From contig USEI01000025.1 in assembly GCA_900553685.1 (NCBI GenBank), positions 1 to 20,527 of the forward strand: a stretch of DNA of 20,527 nt, given 5' to 3'. Position 1 is the first letter of the stretch. Each line of letters starts with the position of its first letter. The notes below the pieces were generated by a model that ran no database searches, had not been told where the DNA came from, and worked only from the letters and a program-made list of their open reading frames with translations. Made by a program: the position numbers and the translations under genes. Below, in pieces: positions 1-8,763 of the stretch. This DNA comes from an uncultured Clostridium sp. Lineage in GTDB: Bacteria > Bacillota > Clostridia > TANB77 > CAG-508.

Positions 1-62
1 ATATGTTTATAAAATTCAAATTAAATAAACCTTATAAACATATTATACGAGGAGATATAAAT

Positions 63-1346
63 ATGATAGATATTAAAATTTTAAGAGAAAATCCAGAAAT
101 GGTAAAAGAAAATATAAGAAAAAAATTCCAAGATCATAAATTAATTTTAGTAGATGAAGTTTTAGAATTAGATAAAGAAAGTAGAGAATTAACTTTATTA
201 TGTGATGAACTTCGTATGAAAAGAAATACAATAAGTAAAGAAATTGGAGCCTTGATGGGACAAGGTAAAAAAGAAGAGGCAGAAGCTAAAAAGAAAGCAG
301 TTGAAGAAATAAATATTAAACTTTCTGAAAAGGAAGGAAAAGAAAGTCAGCTAAAAGAAGAAATAAAAAATAGAATGATGAAAATACCTAATATAATGGA
401 TAAATCTGTTCCAATAGGAAAAGATGATACCGAAAATGTTGAGAATGAAAAATTTGGAGAACCTGTAGTTCCAGATTATGAAATTCTATATCATGCAGAT
501 ATAATAGAAAGCTTCGGAGGATTAGATAAAGAAAGTGCAGGAAGAACAAGTGGAAATGGTTTTTATTTCTTACTTGGAGATATAGCAAGACTTCATGAAG
601 CAATGATTGCATATGCTAGAGATTTTATGATTAATAAAGGATTCACATATTGTATACCACCATTTATGATAAGATCAGATGTTGTAAATGGAGTTATGAG
701 CTTTGAAGAATTAGAGGCAATGATGTATAAAATTGAAGGAGAAGATCTTTATTTAATAGGTACAAGTGAACATTCTATGATAGGAAGATTTAAAGGTCAA
801 ATTGTAAAAGAAGAGGATTTACCAATAGCAATTACAGGATATTCACCATGTTTTAGAAAAGAAGTAGGTTCTCATGGATTAGAAGAAAGAGGATTATATA
901 GAGTTCACCAATTTGAAAAACAAGAAATGATAGTTCTTTGTAAACCAGAAGACCAGATGGATTGGTACAACAAAATGTGGAGTTATACAGTAGAATTTTT
1001 CAGAAGTTTAGACGTTCCAGTTAGAACACTAGAATGCTGTAGTGGAGATTTGGCAGATTTAAAAGTAAAATCTTGTGATGTAGAAGCGTGGAGTCCACGT
1101 CAACAAAAATATTTTGAAGTTGGAAGTTGTTCAACTTTAGGAGATGCACAAGCAAGAAGACTTTCTATTCGCGCTAAAGGTGAAAAAGGAAATTATTTAG
1201 TAGCAACATTAAATAATACAGTTGTAGCAAGCCCTAGAGGGTTAATTGCTGTTTTAGAAAACAACTATCAAAAAGATGGAAGCATAAAAGTTCCAGAAGT
1301 TTTATGGCCATATATGGGAGGAACAAAAGAAATAAGAAAGAAATAA
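63..1346 (+). CDS. serS: Seryl-tRNA synthetase (class II)
   Basis: Charges tRNA-Ser (and tRNA-Sec where present) with serine in the cytoplasm. The ATG at 63 follows GAGGAGA at a good distance and gives 427 residues, the usual bacterial length; an in-frame ATG at 3 would add 20 residues unlike the family, so I reject it. Residues 33-105 form the long charged antiparallel coiled-coil arm that binds the tRNA. Class II motif 2 lies around residues 263-290 (FRKEVGSHGLEERGLYRVHQ), and motif 3 around 384-402 with its arginine at 392 (SPRGLIAVLEN). The active-site strand reads YLIGTSEHSMIGRF (230-243) and motif 3 starts LNNTVVASPR, where most bacterial enzymes have something like IPTAEVPLTN and GSGLAVGR. 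The family call is secure; the subtype is discussed as a finding. No T-box leader is visible in the 62 bases upstream. It is followed 13 bases later by the LtaS-like gene with no terminator between, so co-transcription is likely. Confidence 0.95.
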   Translation: MIDIKILRENPEMVKENIRKKFQDHKLILVDEVLELDKESRELTLLCDELRMKRNTISKEIGALMGQGKKEEAEAKKKAVEEINIKLSEKEGKESQLKEEIKNRMMKIPNIMDKSVPIGKDDTENVENEKFGEPVVPDYEILYHADIIESFGGLDKESAGRTSGNGFYFLLGDIARLHEAMIAYARDFMINKGFTYCIPPFMIRSDVVNGVMSFEELEAMMYKIEGEDLYLIGTSEHSMIGRFKGQIVKEEDLPIAITGYSPCFRKEVGSHGLEERGLYRVHQFEKQEMIVLCKPEDQMDWYNKMWSYTVEFFRSLDVPVRTLECCSGDLADLKVKSCDVEAWSPRQQKYFEVGSCSTLGDAQARRLSIRAKGEKGNYLVATLNNTVVASPRGLIAVLENNYQKDGSIKVPEVLWPYMGGTKEIRKK

Positions 1347-1359
1347 TAAAAGGTAACAA

Positions 1360-3210
1360 ATGGAAAAAATAGAAGAAAAAGAATATAAACTAGATAAATT
1401 TGTAAAAAGTATAATATTTTCATCTCTTGTGGGTATATATATTTTTTTAATTGCAGACATGTTTTTTAAGATATTTACATTTAATGCTTATAGCGTATAT
1501 AATGACACACTACTATTTTCTGTGTTTTTTGGATTAGTGATATATAGTTTGATTTTAGGAATTCTAAAAAATCTTCAAGAGCAACAATAGTAATCTGTAT
1601 ATTAGTATTTCTATTAAGTATAGTAAATCAGATTAAAATTACATTTACAGGTGAACCTATTTATTTTTCTGACATAAAATTTATTGGAGAAACAGGAAAT
1701 TTGTTTGGACTTGTGACAAAAGATGTTTCTTTTCAGTCAATAAAGAATATTTTGATTGGATTTATAATATATTTTGTTTTATTAGCAATAATTATATTTT
1801 TTAATTTTAAATACAATTTAGAAATAAAAAGTCCAAAAATAAGAATAATAATTGTTTTAGTAGATATTCTAATATTATGTTTATTATTTTTTCCAAGCAA
1901 TTATACAAAAAATGTTTGTTTAAAAATTTTTTTAAATACAGATGGATATGAAGAATTTAAATCACATACTACAAGTATAAATTATTATATGAGATATAAT
2001 TTAATTAATGGTATGTATGGAACATATTTAAATAATATATTTGTAGAACCAGAAGGGTATAATGAAAAAGATTTAAATGATATATTAAATTCTAGTAATG
2101 TTCAAAAAAAGTAATATAAAATTTGGGAAACCTAATATTATTGTATTATTTTCTGAATCTTTTTGGGATGTTGAGCAATTAGATGAAATAGAATTTGATA
2201 AGAATATAACTGAAAATTTTAATAACTTAAAACAAGAGGGAAATTTGATTAATCTAGTGTCACCTACTTATGGTGGAGCATCTGAAAATGTTGCTTTTGA
2301 ATTACTCACAAGTGGCAGTATGAATTATTTTCCAAGAGGATATATACCAATAATGTCTTTATATAATAGAAAAAACAGTGAAAATATACCATCTTTAGTG
2401 AAAGTATTAAATAATAATGGATATAGTTCTAAAATTGTTTTTGGAAAAGATTATTATAATTCTAAAAAGGCTTATCAAAAAATGGGATTTGAAGAATATG
2501 TTCAATTAACAGATAATGAGAAATATGAAAATATTACTGATAAATATTGTACAGATGTTATTATTAGAGATTTAGAAAATAAAGATTCTACTAAACCAAT
2601 ACTATATGTTTTAGAAACAATTGAATCACATATGCCATATAATAAAGAAAAATACTCTAATTATGATATATCAATTACTAAGAGTAATTTAAGTAATGAA
2701 ATGAATGAAACTTTACTTGCATATTCACAAGGAATATATAATTCTGATAGAGAATTAAAAAGGTTGTATGAATATATAAAAAATTACGAAGAACCTACAA
2801 TATTAATATTTTTAGGTGACCATTTACCATACTTATATACAGAGGACAATAAAAATGTTATTGATACTCTAGAATATTTTAATACAGATGATGAGTTATT
2901 AAATGATTATAGAAAATATAATACTCAAGCATTAATACTTTCAAATTATGATATTAGTGATATGAACATTAATAATTATAGTGGATTAGATTTATTATTA
3001 AATAACATTATAAATCAATTAGACATAAAAAATGAAAAGTATTATGAATGGATTAACACAACAAAAGATATTTTAGCAGCTTCAAATAAAAAAATTTCTT
3101 TAGATGAAGATGGTAATATATATTCTACAAATAAAATAAACGGAAAAATGAAAGAAATTTATACATTAAAAGAATTGATGCAGTATAAATTTTTTATAAA
3201 AAATAATTAA
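1360..3210 (+). pseudogene. LtaS-like lipoteichoic acid synthase / sulfatase-fold membrane enzyme, two frameshifts
   Basis: Enzymes of this family polymerise glycerol phosphate from phosphatidylglycerol on the outer face of the membrane. The reading frame is split in three: 1360-1590, an open stretch continuing through 2114, and 2098-3210. The first break is at a run of six A (1566-1571; one A missing) and the second at a run of seven A (2104-2110; one A extra). Correcting both gives 616 residues with no net length change. That product has five predicted membrane segments in the first third, then an extracellular sulfatase-fold domain. By corrected numbering the metal and catalytic residues are Glu266 (FSESFWD), Ser308 in the nucleophile loop (YGGASENVAFELLTSG), His424 (ESHMPY) and Asp487-His488 (LGDHLPY). 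These sit close to S. aureus LtaS Glu255, Thr300, His416 and Asp475-His476. All other motifs are intact, so a sequencing or assembly error is as likely as true decay. The start follows AAAGG. Confidence 0.85.
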
Positions 3211-3224
3211 ATAAAGGAGAATTT

Positions 3225-3803
3225 ATGATAATAAAAAATCCAAAATTTGAAATTTCAGCAGTAAGTAAAAAACAATATCCAAAGAATAATTTGCCAGAAA
3301 TTGTTCTTGTTGGTAAATCAAATGTAGGTAAATCGTCATTTGTGAATACTATGATAAATAGGAAAAATTTAGCAAGGACAAGTAATGTGCCAGGTAAAAC
3401 AAGACAAATAAATTTTTATAACATGGATGATAAATTTTATTTTGTTGATTTACCAGGGTATGGTTATAGTAAAATGTCTAAGCAGGAGAAAGTAATATCA
3501 GGAAAATATATTGAAGAATATTTAGCAGAAAGAGAAAATATTTCTTTAATAGTCTTTTTATTAGATATCAGACATAATCCAACTGCTGATGATATGCTTA
3601 TGTATGATTATATTTTAAGAAGTAATTTACCTTTTATAGTAATTACTAATAAAGCAGATAAAATTGCTATAACAAAAGTAAATGATGAGGTTAACAGGAT
3701 AAAAGAAATTTTAGGAATTTCATATAGTACAATATTGCCATTTTCTGCAGAACGAAAGATTTATCAAGAAGAGGTTTGGAAAGAAATTGAAAAATTTATT
3801 TAA
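3225..3803 (+). CDS. ysxC: Ribosome biogenesis GTP-binding protein YsxC/YihA (EngB)
   Basis: Circularly ordinary TRAFAC GTPase needed for assembly of the large ribosomal subunit; cytoplasmic. At 192 residues it has the normal family length. The G1 P-loop is GKSNVGKS (residues 30-37), the switch I region contains TSNVPGKTRQINFY (52-65), the G3 motif is DLPGYGYSK (75-83), the G4 motif is TNKADK (141-146) and the G5 region is FSAE (173-176). The DLPGYGYSK and GKTRQINFY signatures separate it from Era, EngA and Obg. The ATG follows AAAGGAGA with ideal spacing. It starts 14 bases after the LtaS-like stop codon, so the two are probably co-transcribed. In many Bacillota it sits next to lon or clpX instead; here it lies downstream of serS and the LtaS-like gene. 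Confidence 0.95.
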   Translation: MIIKNPKFEISAVSKKQYPKNNLPEIVLVGKSNVGKSSFVNTMINRKNLARTSNVPGKTRQINFYNMDDKFYFVDLPGYGYSKMSKQEKVISGKYIEEYLAERENISLIVFLLDIRHNPTADDMLMYDYILRSNLPFIVITNKADKIAITKVNDEVNRIKEILGISYSTILPFSAERKIYQEEVWKEIEKFI

Positions 3804-3916
3804 TTTGGTATAAAATCTAAAAATATACATAAATATATAAAGAGAATAATTTTATATAAGTTAAAAGAATTTATATGAATTTTTTAAAATTTTGTAAATA
3901 AAGAGGAATGATATTT

Positions 3917-4156
3917 ATGTATGATGAGTTTGTTAAAGAAGCACAGATAAATGAAAAAACTGATTTAGAAAAAAATAATGAATTATTGCAAAATATTATA
4001 TTCGTAAAAAACTCTTTAGCTAATATGTATAATAATTTACAGTTTGCAGATAGTGATTTGATTGATTATTATACTTATCAAATAAAAGCAGAAGAGGCTA
4101 AATATAACTATTTAATTAAACAAGCTAAAAAGAAAAAACTAAATGTGGTAAATTAA
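3917..4156 (+). CDS. DUF2508 (YaaL-like) small protein
   Basis: A 79-residue, highly charged, helical, cytoplasmic protein with no membrane segment. Its second half, from NNLQFADSDLIDYYTYQ onward through a KAEEAKYNYLIKQAKKK stretch, resembles the DUF2508 family, in which a DPDLIDYAIY-like motif precedes a basic helix; I assign it from memory of that pattern. Family function is unknown. Two ATGs compete: the one at 3908 lies almost on top of the GAGGA at 3902-3906, whereas the ATG at 3917 is about 10 bases away and is the better start. It is separated from ysxC by about 110 bases that hold no clear signal, and is followed immediately by a strong terminator, so it closes the serS-side transcription unit. 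Confidence 0.65.
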   Translation: MYDEFVKEAQINEKTDLEKNNELLQNIIFVKNSLANMYNNLQFADSDLIDYYTYQIKAEEAKYNYLIKQAKKKKLNVVN

Positions 4157-4192
4157 AAATAGTTTGGAGTTAAAATCCAAACTATTTTTTTA
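4157..4192 (+). terminator. Rho-independent terminator after the DUF2508 gene
   Basis: A perfect 12-bp stem (AAATAGTTTGGA paired with TCCAAACTATTT, 4157-4168 with 4176-4187), a 7-base loop and a following T run. It begins within a base or two of the DUF2508 stop codon and ends the + strand unit that starts at serS. Confidence 0.85.
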
Positions 4193-4332
4193 TTTTATAA
4201 GTGAATTTTATAAAATGTTAAGTTTAAGTTACAAATTTATAAATAAAATTGATAGTAAAAAATAATAATTTGATTTATAATTTTTATAAGGGGTTAAATA
4301 TCAAAATATAAATTCTGAAAGGAGGATTGTAA

Positions 4333-5355
4333 ATGAAATTTAATGAAAAATTATTATCACTTAGAAAAGAAAAAGGATATTCACAAGAAATTTTAGCAGA
4401 TAAGTTAAATGTTTCTAGACAAACAATTTCTAAATGGGAAAGTGGAATTACAACTCCCGAACTTGAAAAAATAATTTTACTTTCAGAAATTTTTAATATA
4501 AGTATAGACGAACTCATTGGAAAAGAAAAACCTGATAAACCTGAAAAAAATGAAGAAGATAATAAATTAAATTTTAAAAAATTTAAAAATAAAATAATAA
4601 AAAATATTATAATAACACTTTTTATTATTTTAATAGTGCCATTATTTAGTTTTATTTTATATAGATATTTAATTGTAGATACTATTTATAAGAGAATTCT
4701 ATATTGTGAACCGAAAAAAAATGAATTTTGCTATACTAAACAAATTATGAAATATGAAAATAATATAGCAAAGAAATGGATAATAGAAAGGACTTTTGTA
4801 AAAGACAAGGTTTTTAAAACAGAATATTATGATACAGATATACAGCCTAATAAAGCAAATACCAAGCCATCATTACGAAAGATAGTATATGGTGATAAAA
4901 ATGGATATTATACTATAGATATTGAGAATAAAAGTTATACAAAAGAACATTTTGAAAATTATGAATTTTATACTAATCAAAATTTTTCTAATTTAACATA
5001 TGAATTACAAGGTGCTATTAATGGAGAATTTAATTTACAAAAACTTAAAAATAGAATATTACTATCATTAGATTTTAATAATATTATTAAGATAGATAAA
5101 GAAAGTGAAGAAAAATATAATTCTTATGTATTAGGAAGAAATAATATTGATAATTTTATTGGATTGCCCCAATCTGTTTCTGTAATAAAAGATTTAAATA
5201 ATCCGATAATATTTTTTAACAAGACAGTTGTAGATGAAAAAAATAAATCTAATTTTATAATGTATATATATGATAAGGTTTATGAAGATATAGCAGAGGA
5301 AGATATAATGCTTCCTGATTTAAGTGAATATAATTTAATAAATATGCCAAGTTGA
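4333..5355 (+). CDS. XRE/HTH_3 regulator with one membrane anchor and an external C-terminal domain
   Basis: A 340-residue protein of two halves. Residues 1-65 are a Cro/C1-type helix-turn-helix (YSQEILADKLNVSRQTISKW, then SGITTPELEKIILLSEIFN), typical of Bacillota XRE regulators. A charged linker (64-90) leads to a single hydrophobic segment at about 91-113. The remaining 225 residues are Tyr/Asn/Lys-rich, presumably extracytoplasmic, and resemble no family I recognise. The layout suggests a one-component membrane sensor: DNA binding inside, ligand or envelope sensing outside. Start is supported by AAAGGAGG seven bases upstream. No operator repeat stands out in the upstream 140 bases. Downstream, 96 bases separate it from a membrane-anchored metallo-hydrolase on the same strand, which could be its target, but only position supports that. 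HTH call is firm; the sensor role is inference. Confidence 0.85.
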   Translation: MKFNEKLLSLRKEKGYSQEILADKLNVSRQTISKWESGITTPELEKIILLSEIFNISIDELIGKEKPDKPEKNEEDNKLNFKKFKNKIIKNIIITLFIILIVPLFSFILYRYLIVDTIYKRILYCEPKKNEFCYTKQIMKYENNIAKKWIIERTFVKDKVFKTEYYDTDIQPNKANTKPSLRKIVYGDKNGYYTIDIENKSYTKEHFENYEFYTNQNFSNLTYELQGAINGEFNLQKLKNRILLSLDFNNIIKIDKESEEKYNSYVLGRNNIDNFIGLPQSVSVIKDLNNPIIFFNKTVVDEKNKSNFIMYIYDKVYEDIAEEDIMLPDLSEYNLINMPS

Positions 5356-5451
5356 TAAAATTTTTGGATTATGTTAAGATAATAAACGAAATAAAATATG
5401 GTAATTTATTTTAAGTTACAGTATTTTAATTGCTGAAAATAAGAGGTAAAT

Positions 5452-6423
5452 ATGAAAAAACTTACAATAATCATTTTAATTTTTATTATCTTAATTATAA
5501 CAACTCTTTCTTTTATATATTTACATAATAAAAAAGTAAAGAGATTAGAATATGAGAAAACTATAGAAGGAATGAAAGTTACATTAATTGCAGGTTCTAA
5601 TAAAAAAGACAGTGGTAATATAAATTCGAATGCATATATAATAAGAACTAGAAATAATAAGATTATAGTTGTAGATGGTGGAAGAAATATTGATGCTGAT
5701 ATTTTATATGATTATATTATAAAATATGGAAATGGAAAAGTAGATTATTGGTATATTACACATGCACATGATGATCATGTAGGAGCTTTATTAGAATTAT
5801 TAAATGGAACTTATGAACTTGAAATAGAAAATTTATATTATTACTTCAATTCTTTAGACTGGTATGAAAAATATGATAAAAGAGGATTCGAAACAGAAAA
5901 AGCAATGATAGAAGCTTTAAGTAATTATAAGATAAAAAACAAGGTGGAATGTTATAAAGGACAAATAATTCAAATGGATAATGTAAATTGTGAAATAATT
6001 AGAATTGCTAATCCTGAAATAACAAATTCGGATAATGGGAATGAAGCTAGTATGGTGTTTAAATTGACCGCAGAAGATGTGGATAAAAGTATGATTTTTT
6101 TAGGGGATGCTTATGTGTATACAAGTAAAGAATTGTTAGAAGAACCTGAAAAACTTAAAAGCGATGCAGTTCAAATGTCTCATCATGGGCAGAATGGAGT
6201 AACAAAAGAAGTATATGATGCAATAGATCCAGATATATGTTTTTTTAATGCACCAGAATGGTTATATAATAATGACAATGGAAATGGATATAATTCTGGA
6301 AAATGGCAAAGTATAATAGTAAGAGAGTGGATGAAAGAAAAAAATACAACAAATATTGTAGCTTTTAAAGGAGATCAAACAGTAAGATTTACACGAGATG
6401 GATTTGAAATGGTAGATAATTAA
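5452..6423 (+). CDS. Membrane-anchored MBL-fold metallo-hydrolase (ComEC C-terminal-like)
   Basis: A 323-residue protein with an N-terminal membrane anchor or uncleaved signal (residues 3-24, flanked by Lys) and a catalytic domain on the outside. Metal-binding motifs of the metallo-beta-lactamase fold are visible: THAHDDHVGA (His104, His106, Asp108, His109), LGDAY (Asp219) and MSHHGQNG (His244, His245). The late SHHGQNG motif and the absence of a CxxxC or lactamase zinc-site variation are typical of the hydrolase domain attached to ComEC/Rec2 competence channels, here as a stand-alone protein without the channel. In the family such domains are thought to be nucleases or phosphodiesterases; the substrate here is unknown. 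The ATG at 5452 follows AGAGG. It ends convergently with glmS, about 200 bases away. Confidence 0.85.
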   Translation: MKKLTIIILIFIILIITTLSFIYLHNKKVKRLEYEKTIEGMKVTLIAGSNKKDSGNINSNAYIIRTRNNKIIVVDGGRNIDADILYDYIIKYGNGKVDYWYITHAHDDHVGALLELLNGTYELEIENLYYYFNSLDWYEKYDKRGFETEKAMIEALSNYKIKNKVECYKGQIIQMDNVNCEIIRIANPEITNSDNGNEASMVFKLTAEDVDKSMIFLGDAYVYTSKELLEEPEKLKSDAVQMSHHGQNGVTKEVYDAIDPDICFFNAPEWLYNNDNGNGYNSGKWQSIIVREWMKEKNTTNIVAFKGDQTVRFTRDGFEMVDN

Positions 6424-6497
6424 TAGCATATGGAAATAGAAAAATTTGTACAAGATAAGATTAATTAAATTAAAAACTGAATAGATAAACAACTAAA

Positions 6498-6540
6498 TAA
6501 ATAAAAAATAAACCGTTCTGTGTTGAAACAGAACGGTTTA
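6498..6540 (-). terminator. Rho-independent terminator of glmS
   Basis: A perfect 12-bp stem (AAACCGTTCTGT at 6510-6521 with its complement at 6528-6539) with a 6-base loop. Read on the - strand it is followed by a T-rich tract (complement of 6498-6509), so it mainly terminates glmS about 85 bases after its stop codon. On the + strand the following bases are A-rich, so it is a poor terminator for the gene at 5452. The remaining bases between 6424 and 6623 show no gene. Confidence 0.8.
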
Positions 6541-6623
6541 AAAAATGTACTATGAAAAACCTATGTTTATGAATTTATCATTTTTATATTTATTATGCTA
6601 AAATACTTAAAAAAGTTATAAAA

Positions 6624-8459
6624 TTATTCTACTGTTACTGATTTTGCTAAATTTCTTGGTTTATCTACATCTAATCCTTTTTCTTTAGAGATATAGTAAG
6701 CTAAAAGTTGAAGTGGTACAACAGAAAGAACAGGTGAGATAAGGGCATTAGTTTTTGGTATATTTATTATTTCGTCAAAATTATGATTTAATTCTTGATT
6801 TGTAACAATAAAAGTTTTTGCTCCACGAGTTACAACTTCTTGAATATTACTAATTGACTTTTCTACTAATAATCTATTGGTTAGTATAGAAACTACTGTA
6901 ACACCATTTTCAATTAAAGCAATAGGTCCATGCTTTAATTCTCCAGATGGATATGCTTCAGAATGAATATAAGATATTTCTTTTAGTTTTAAAGATCCTT
7001 CTAAAGCAACAGTATAGTCTATTCCTCTACCAATGAAAAATACATCTTTTTCTTTATAAATTCTTTTAGCAAATTCTTTTATTTTTTCTGTGTTTTTTAA
7101 TACTTCTTCTAATTGGGTTGGAAGAAGTAGAATATCTTTTTTCAATTCTTCAACTTTATCTTTATTTAAATCTAATTTCTCAGCAAAATTAATAGCAACG
7201 ATTGCAAGTAATACTATTTGTGAAGTATAAGCTTTTGTTGAAGCAACAGCTATCTCAGGACCGGCATGTGTGTATATTGTATAATCAGCTTCACGAGAAA
7301 TAGATGAGCCTATTACATTAGAAATTGCTAGAGTTTTTGCTCCTTTTTCTTTAGCAAGTTTTAATGCTGCAATAGTATCAGCTGTTTCACCTGACTGTGT
7401 AACAAACAAGCAAAGTGTTTTTTTATTTATTATTGGATTTCTGTATCTAAATTCAGAAGCAGCTTCAACTTCAACAGGTATTTCACATAAACTTTCAAAA
7501 ATTGTTTTGGCAGCTAAGCCAGCATACATAGCTGTTCCACAAGCCACTATAAAAATTTTATTTACTGTTTTTAAATAATTTTTATCTAATTCTAAATCTG
7601 GAATAAGAGAAGGAGCATTTTCTGTTAATCTAGAGCCAATAGTTTCTCTAATTGATTTTGGTTGTTCATGTATTTCTTTTAACATGAAGTCTTGATATTC
7701 TCCTTTTTCTGCAGCTCCGGCATCCCAAGTAATATTTTTAATTTCTTTATTTATTTCATTTAAATTTTCATCATAAAAAGAGATTGAATCTCTTGAAATA
7801 TATGCAAATTCTTTATCATTTAAAAGATAAAAATCTTTTGTAAAAGAAAGTATAGCAGGTATGTCTGAACTTATGTAATTTTCGCCAACACCTTTACCTA
7901 TAACTAGAGGACTATCTTTACGGACTACAATCATATTATCAGGAAAATCTGAACATAAAATTTCTAAAGCATAACTTCCTTTTAACATCTTTGTTGTATT
8001 TGTAACTGCTTCAAGAAAACGCTCATAACCTGTTCTTTTAGATAGTTTATAATTATAATGTATTAAATTTGGAATTACTTCAGTATCTGTTTCAGATAAA
8101 AATATATAATTATTTGATTTTAAAAATTCTTTTAAATCAGCATAATTTTCAATGATTCCATTATGAACAACAGCAAATTTTTTTGAATTATCTAAATGAG
8201 GGTGAGAATTTATACTAGAAGGTTTACCATGTGTTGCCCATCTAGTATGACCAATTCCAATTGTTCCAACTAAATCATCTATGCCTGGAGCTTTTTCAAG
8301 CTCTATAACACGACCTTTATTTTTTATATTTTTAATTCCATTTTTTTCAATAGTTGCAATTCCAGCAGAGTCATATCCTCTGTATTCAAGTCTTAAAAGA
8401 CCATTAATTAATATTGGTTTTGCTTTTCTTTCTCCTATATAACCAACTATTCCACACAT
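6624..8459 (-). CDS. glmS: Glutamine--fructose-6-phosphate aminotransferase (isomerizing)
   Basis: Makes glucosamine-6-phosphate from fructose-6-phosphate and glutamine, the first committed step to UDP-GlcNAc for peptidoglycan and teichoic acids. The 611-residue product matches the family (about 600-610). It starts MCGIVGYIG, exposing Cys2 as the N-terminal glutaminase nucleophile; glutaminase motifs include HTRWATHGKPS and the HNGIIENY segment. Two SIS sugar-isomerase domains follow, with FVACGTAMYAG-like and TQSGETADT motifs, and the protein ends in the conserved DKPRNLAKSVTVE. The start is fixed by Cys2 and by AAAGGTGG upstream; the longer in-frame opening (to 8525) would bury Cys2 and is rejected. 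It is monocistronic, on the opposite strand from all other genes, with a dedicated promoter, a glmS ribozyme in its leader and a terminator. Feedback control by GlcN6P through ribozyme self-cleavage is expected. Confidence 0.97.
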   Translation of the reverse strand: MCGIVGYIGERKAKPILINGLLRLEYRGYDSAGIATIEKNGIKNIKNKGRVIELEKAPGIDDLVGTIGIGHTRWATHGKPSSINSHPHLDNSKKFAVVHNGIIENYADLKEFLKSNNYIFLSETDTEVIPNLIHYNYKLSKRTGYERFLEAVTNTTKMLKGSYALEILCSDFPDNMIVVRKDSPLVIGKGVGENYISSDIPAILSFTKDFYLLNDKEFAYISRDSISFYDENLNEINKEIKNITWDAGAAEKGEYQDFMLKEIHEQPKSIRETIGSRLTENAPSLIPDLELDKNYLKTVNKIFIVACGTAMYAGLAAKTIFESLCEIPVEVEAASEFRYRNPIINKKTLCLFVTQSGETADTIAALKLAKEKGAKTLAISNVIGSSISREADYTIYTHAGPEIAVASTKAYTSQIVLLAIVAINFAEKLDLNKDKVEELKKDILLLPTQLEEVLKNTEKIKEFAKRIYKEKDVFFIGRGIDYTVALEGSLKLKEISYIHSEAYPSGELKHGPIALIENGVTVVSILTNRLLVEKSISNIQEVVTRGAKTFIVTNQELNHNFDEIINIPKTNALISPVLSVVPLQLLAYYISKEKGLDVDKPRNLAKSVTVE

Positions 8460-8480
8460 AAAAAAACCACCTTTCTTTAA

Positions 8481-8537
8481 TAAAACTAGAGTATAGAATT
8501 TAAGGGCAGATATAATACTGTCCAAAGTCTAGTTTTA
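8481..8537 (-). other. Inverted repeat between the glmS ribozyme and the start codon
   Basis: A perfect 10-bp inverted repeat (TAAAACTAGA at 8481-8490, complement at 8528-8537) encloses 37 bases that contain a second pairing (8504-8509 with 8518-8523, one mismatch on the - strand). It lies between the 3' edge of the ribozyme and the ribosome binding site of glmS, and its - strand 3' arm ends in TTTTATT. It could be a leader stem-loop, a weak attenuator or an mRNA stabiliser; the role is not known. Confidence 0.5.
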
Positions 8538-8560
8538 AAAATAGGGTGTAAGCAAATTAC

Positions 8561-8697
8561 TAATTAAATTTCTGTTATAATATTTCTATTATTTTTTAAT
8601 TTAATTTATGGTTGTAAATAAACCACTAGAGCATCCGCCGAATATTTCGATAACTCTAGACCTCGTCAACTAAATCATATAATTTAGTTCTGGCGCT
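8561..8697 (-). ncRNA. glmS ribozyme (GlcN6P-activated self-cleaving riboswitch)
   Basis: On the - strand the leader reads AGCGCCAGAACTAAA, then TTAGTTGACGAGG, then TTATCGA and TTCGGCGGATGC, which are the conserved blocks of the glmS ribozyme core in the right order. Cleavage would fall between A at 8697 and G at 8696. The flanking helix P3 is formed by CTAGAG and CTCTAG, a GGTT/CAACC hairpin follows, and an AT-rich peripheral helix (AATTAAATT with AATTTAATT) closes the 3' side near 8561-8570. The catalytic core is GC-containing while the peripheral helices are almost pure AT, in keeping with this genome. In known examples GlcN6P acts as the cofactor for cleavage, and the cleaved message is degraded by RNase J1. 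The 3' boundary is approximate. Confidence 0.95.
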
Positions 8698-8763
8698 AAC
8701 CTTTGTTTTTTTTAAACTCCTTTCTATTTTTGTGCTTACTTTTTAAATTCCTATTTCTATATT

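Noticed and set aside
3..62. N-terminal extension of serS from an ATG at 3
   Set aside because: GAGGAGA sits just before the ATG at 63, and residues after 63 match the normal SerRS start; the extension has no family match.
4249..4281. TTGATA ... TATAAT upstream of the XRE regulator as a promoter
   Set aside because: The spacer is 21 bases, too long to support a standard sigma-A promoter in such AT-rich sequence.
6262..6492. Minus-strand 76-codon frame at the end of the MBL-fold gene
   Set aside because: Overlaps the 3' end of a well-supported gene, Ile/Tyr/Phe-rich shadow composition, no start signal.
8460..8525. N-terminal extension of GlmS
   Set aside because: It would bury the catalytic Cys2, and a ribosome binding site (AAAGGTGG) precedes the ATG at 8459.
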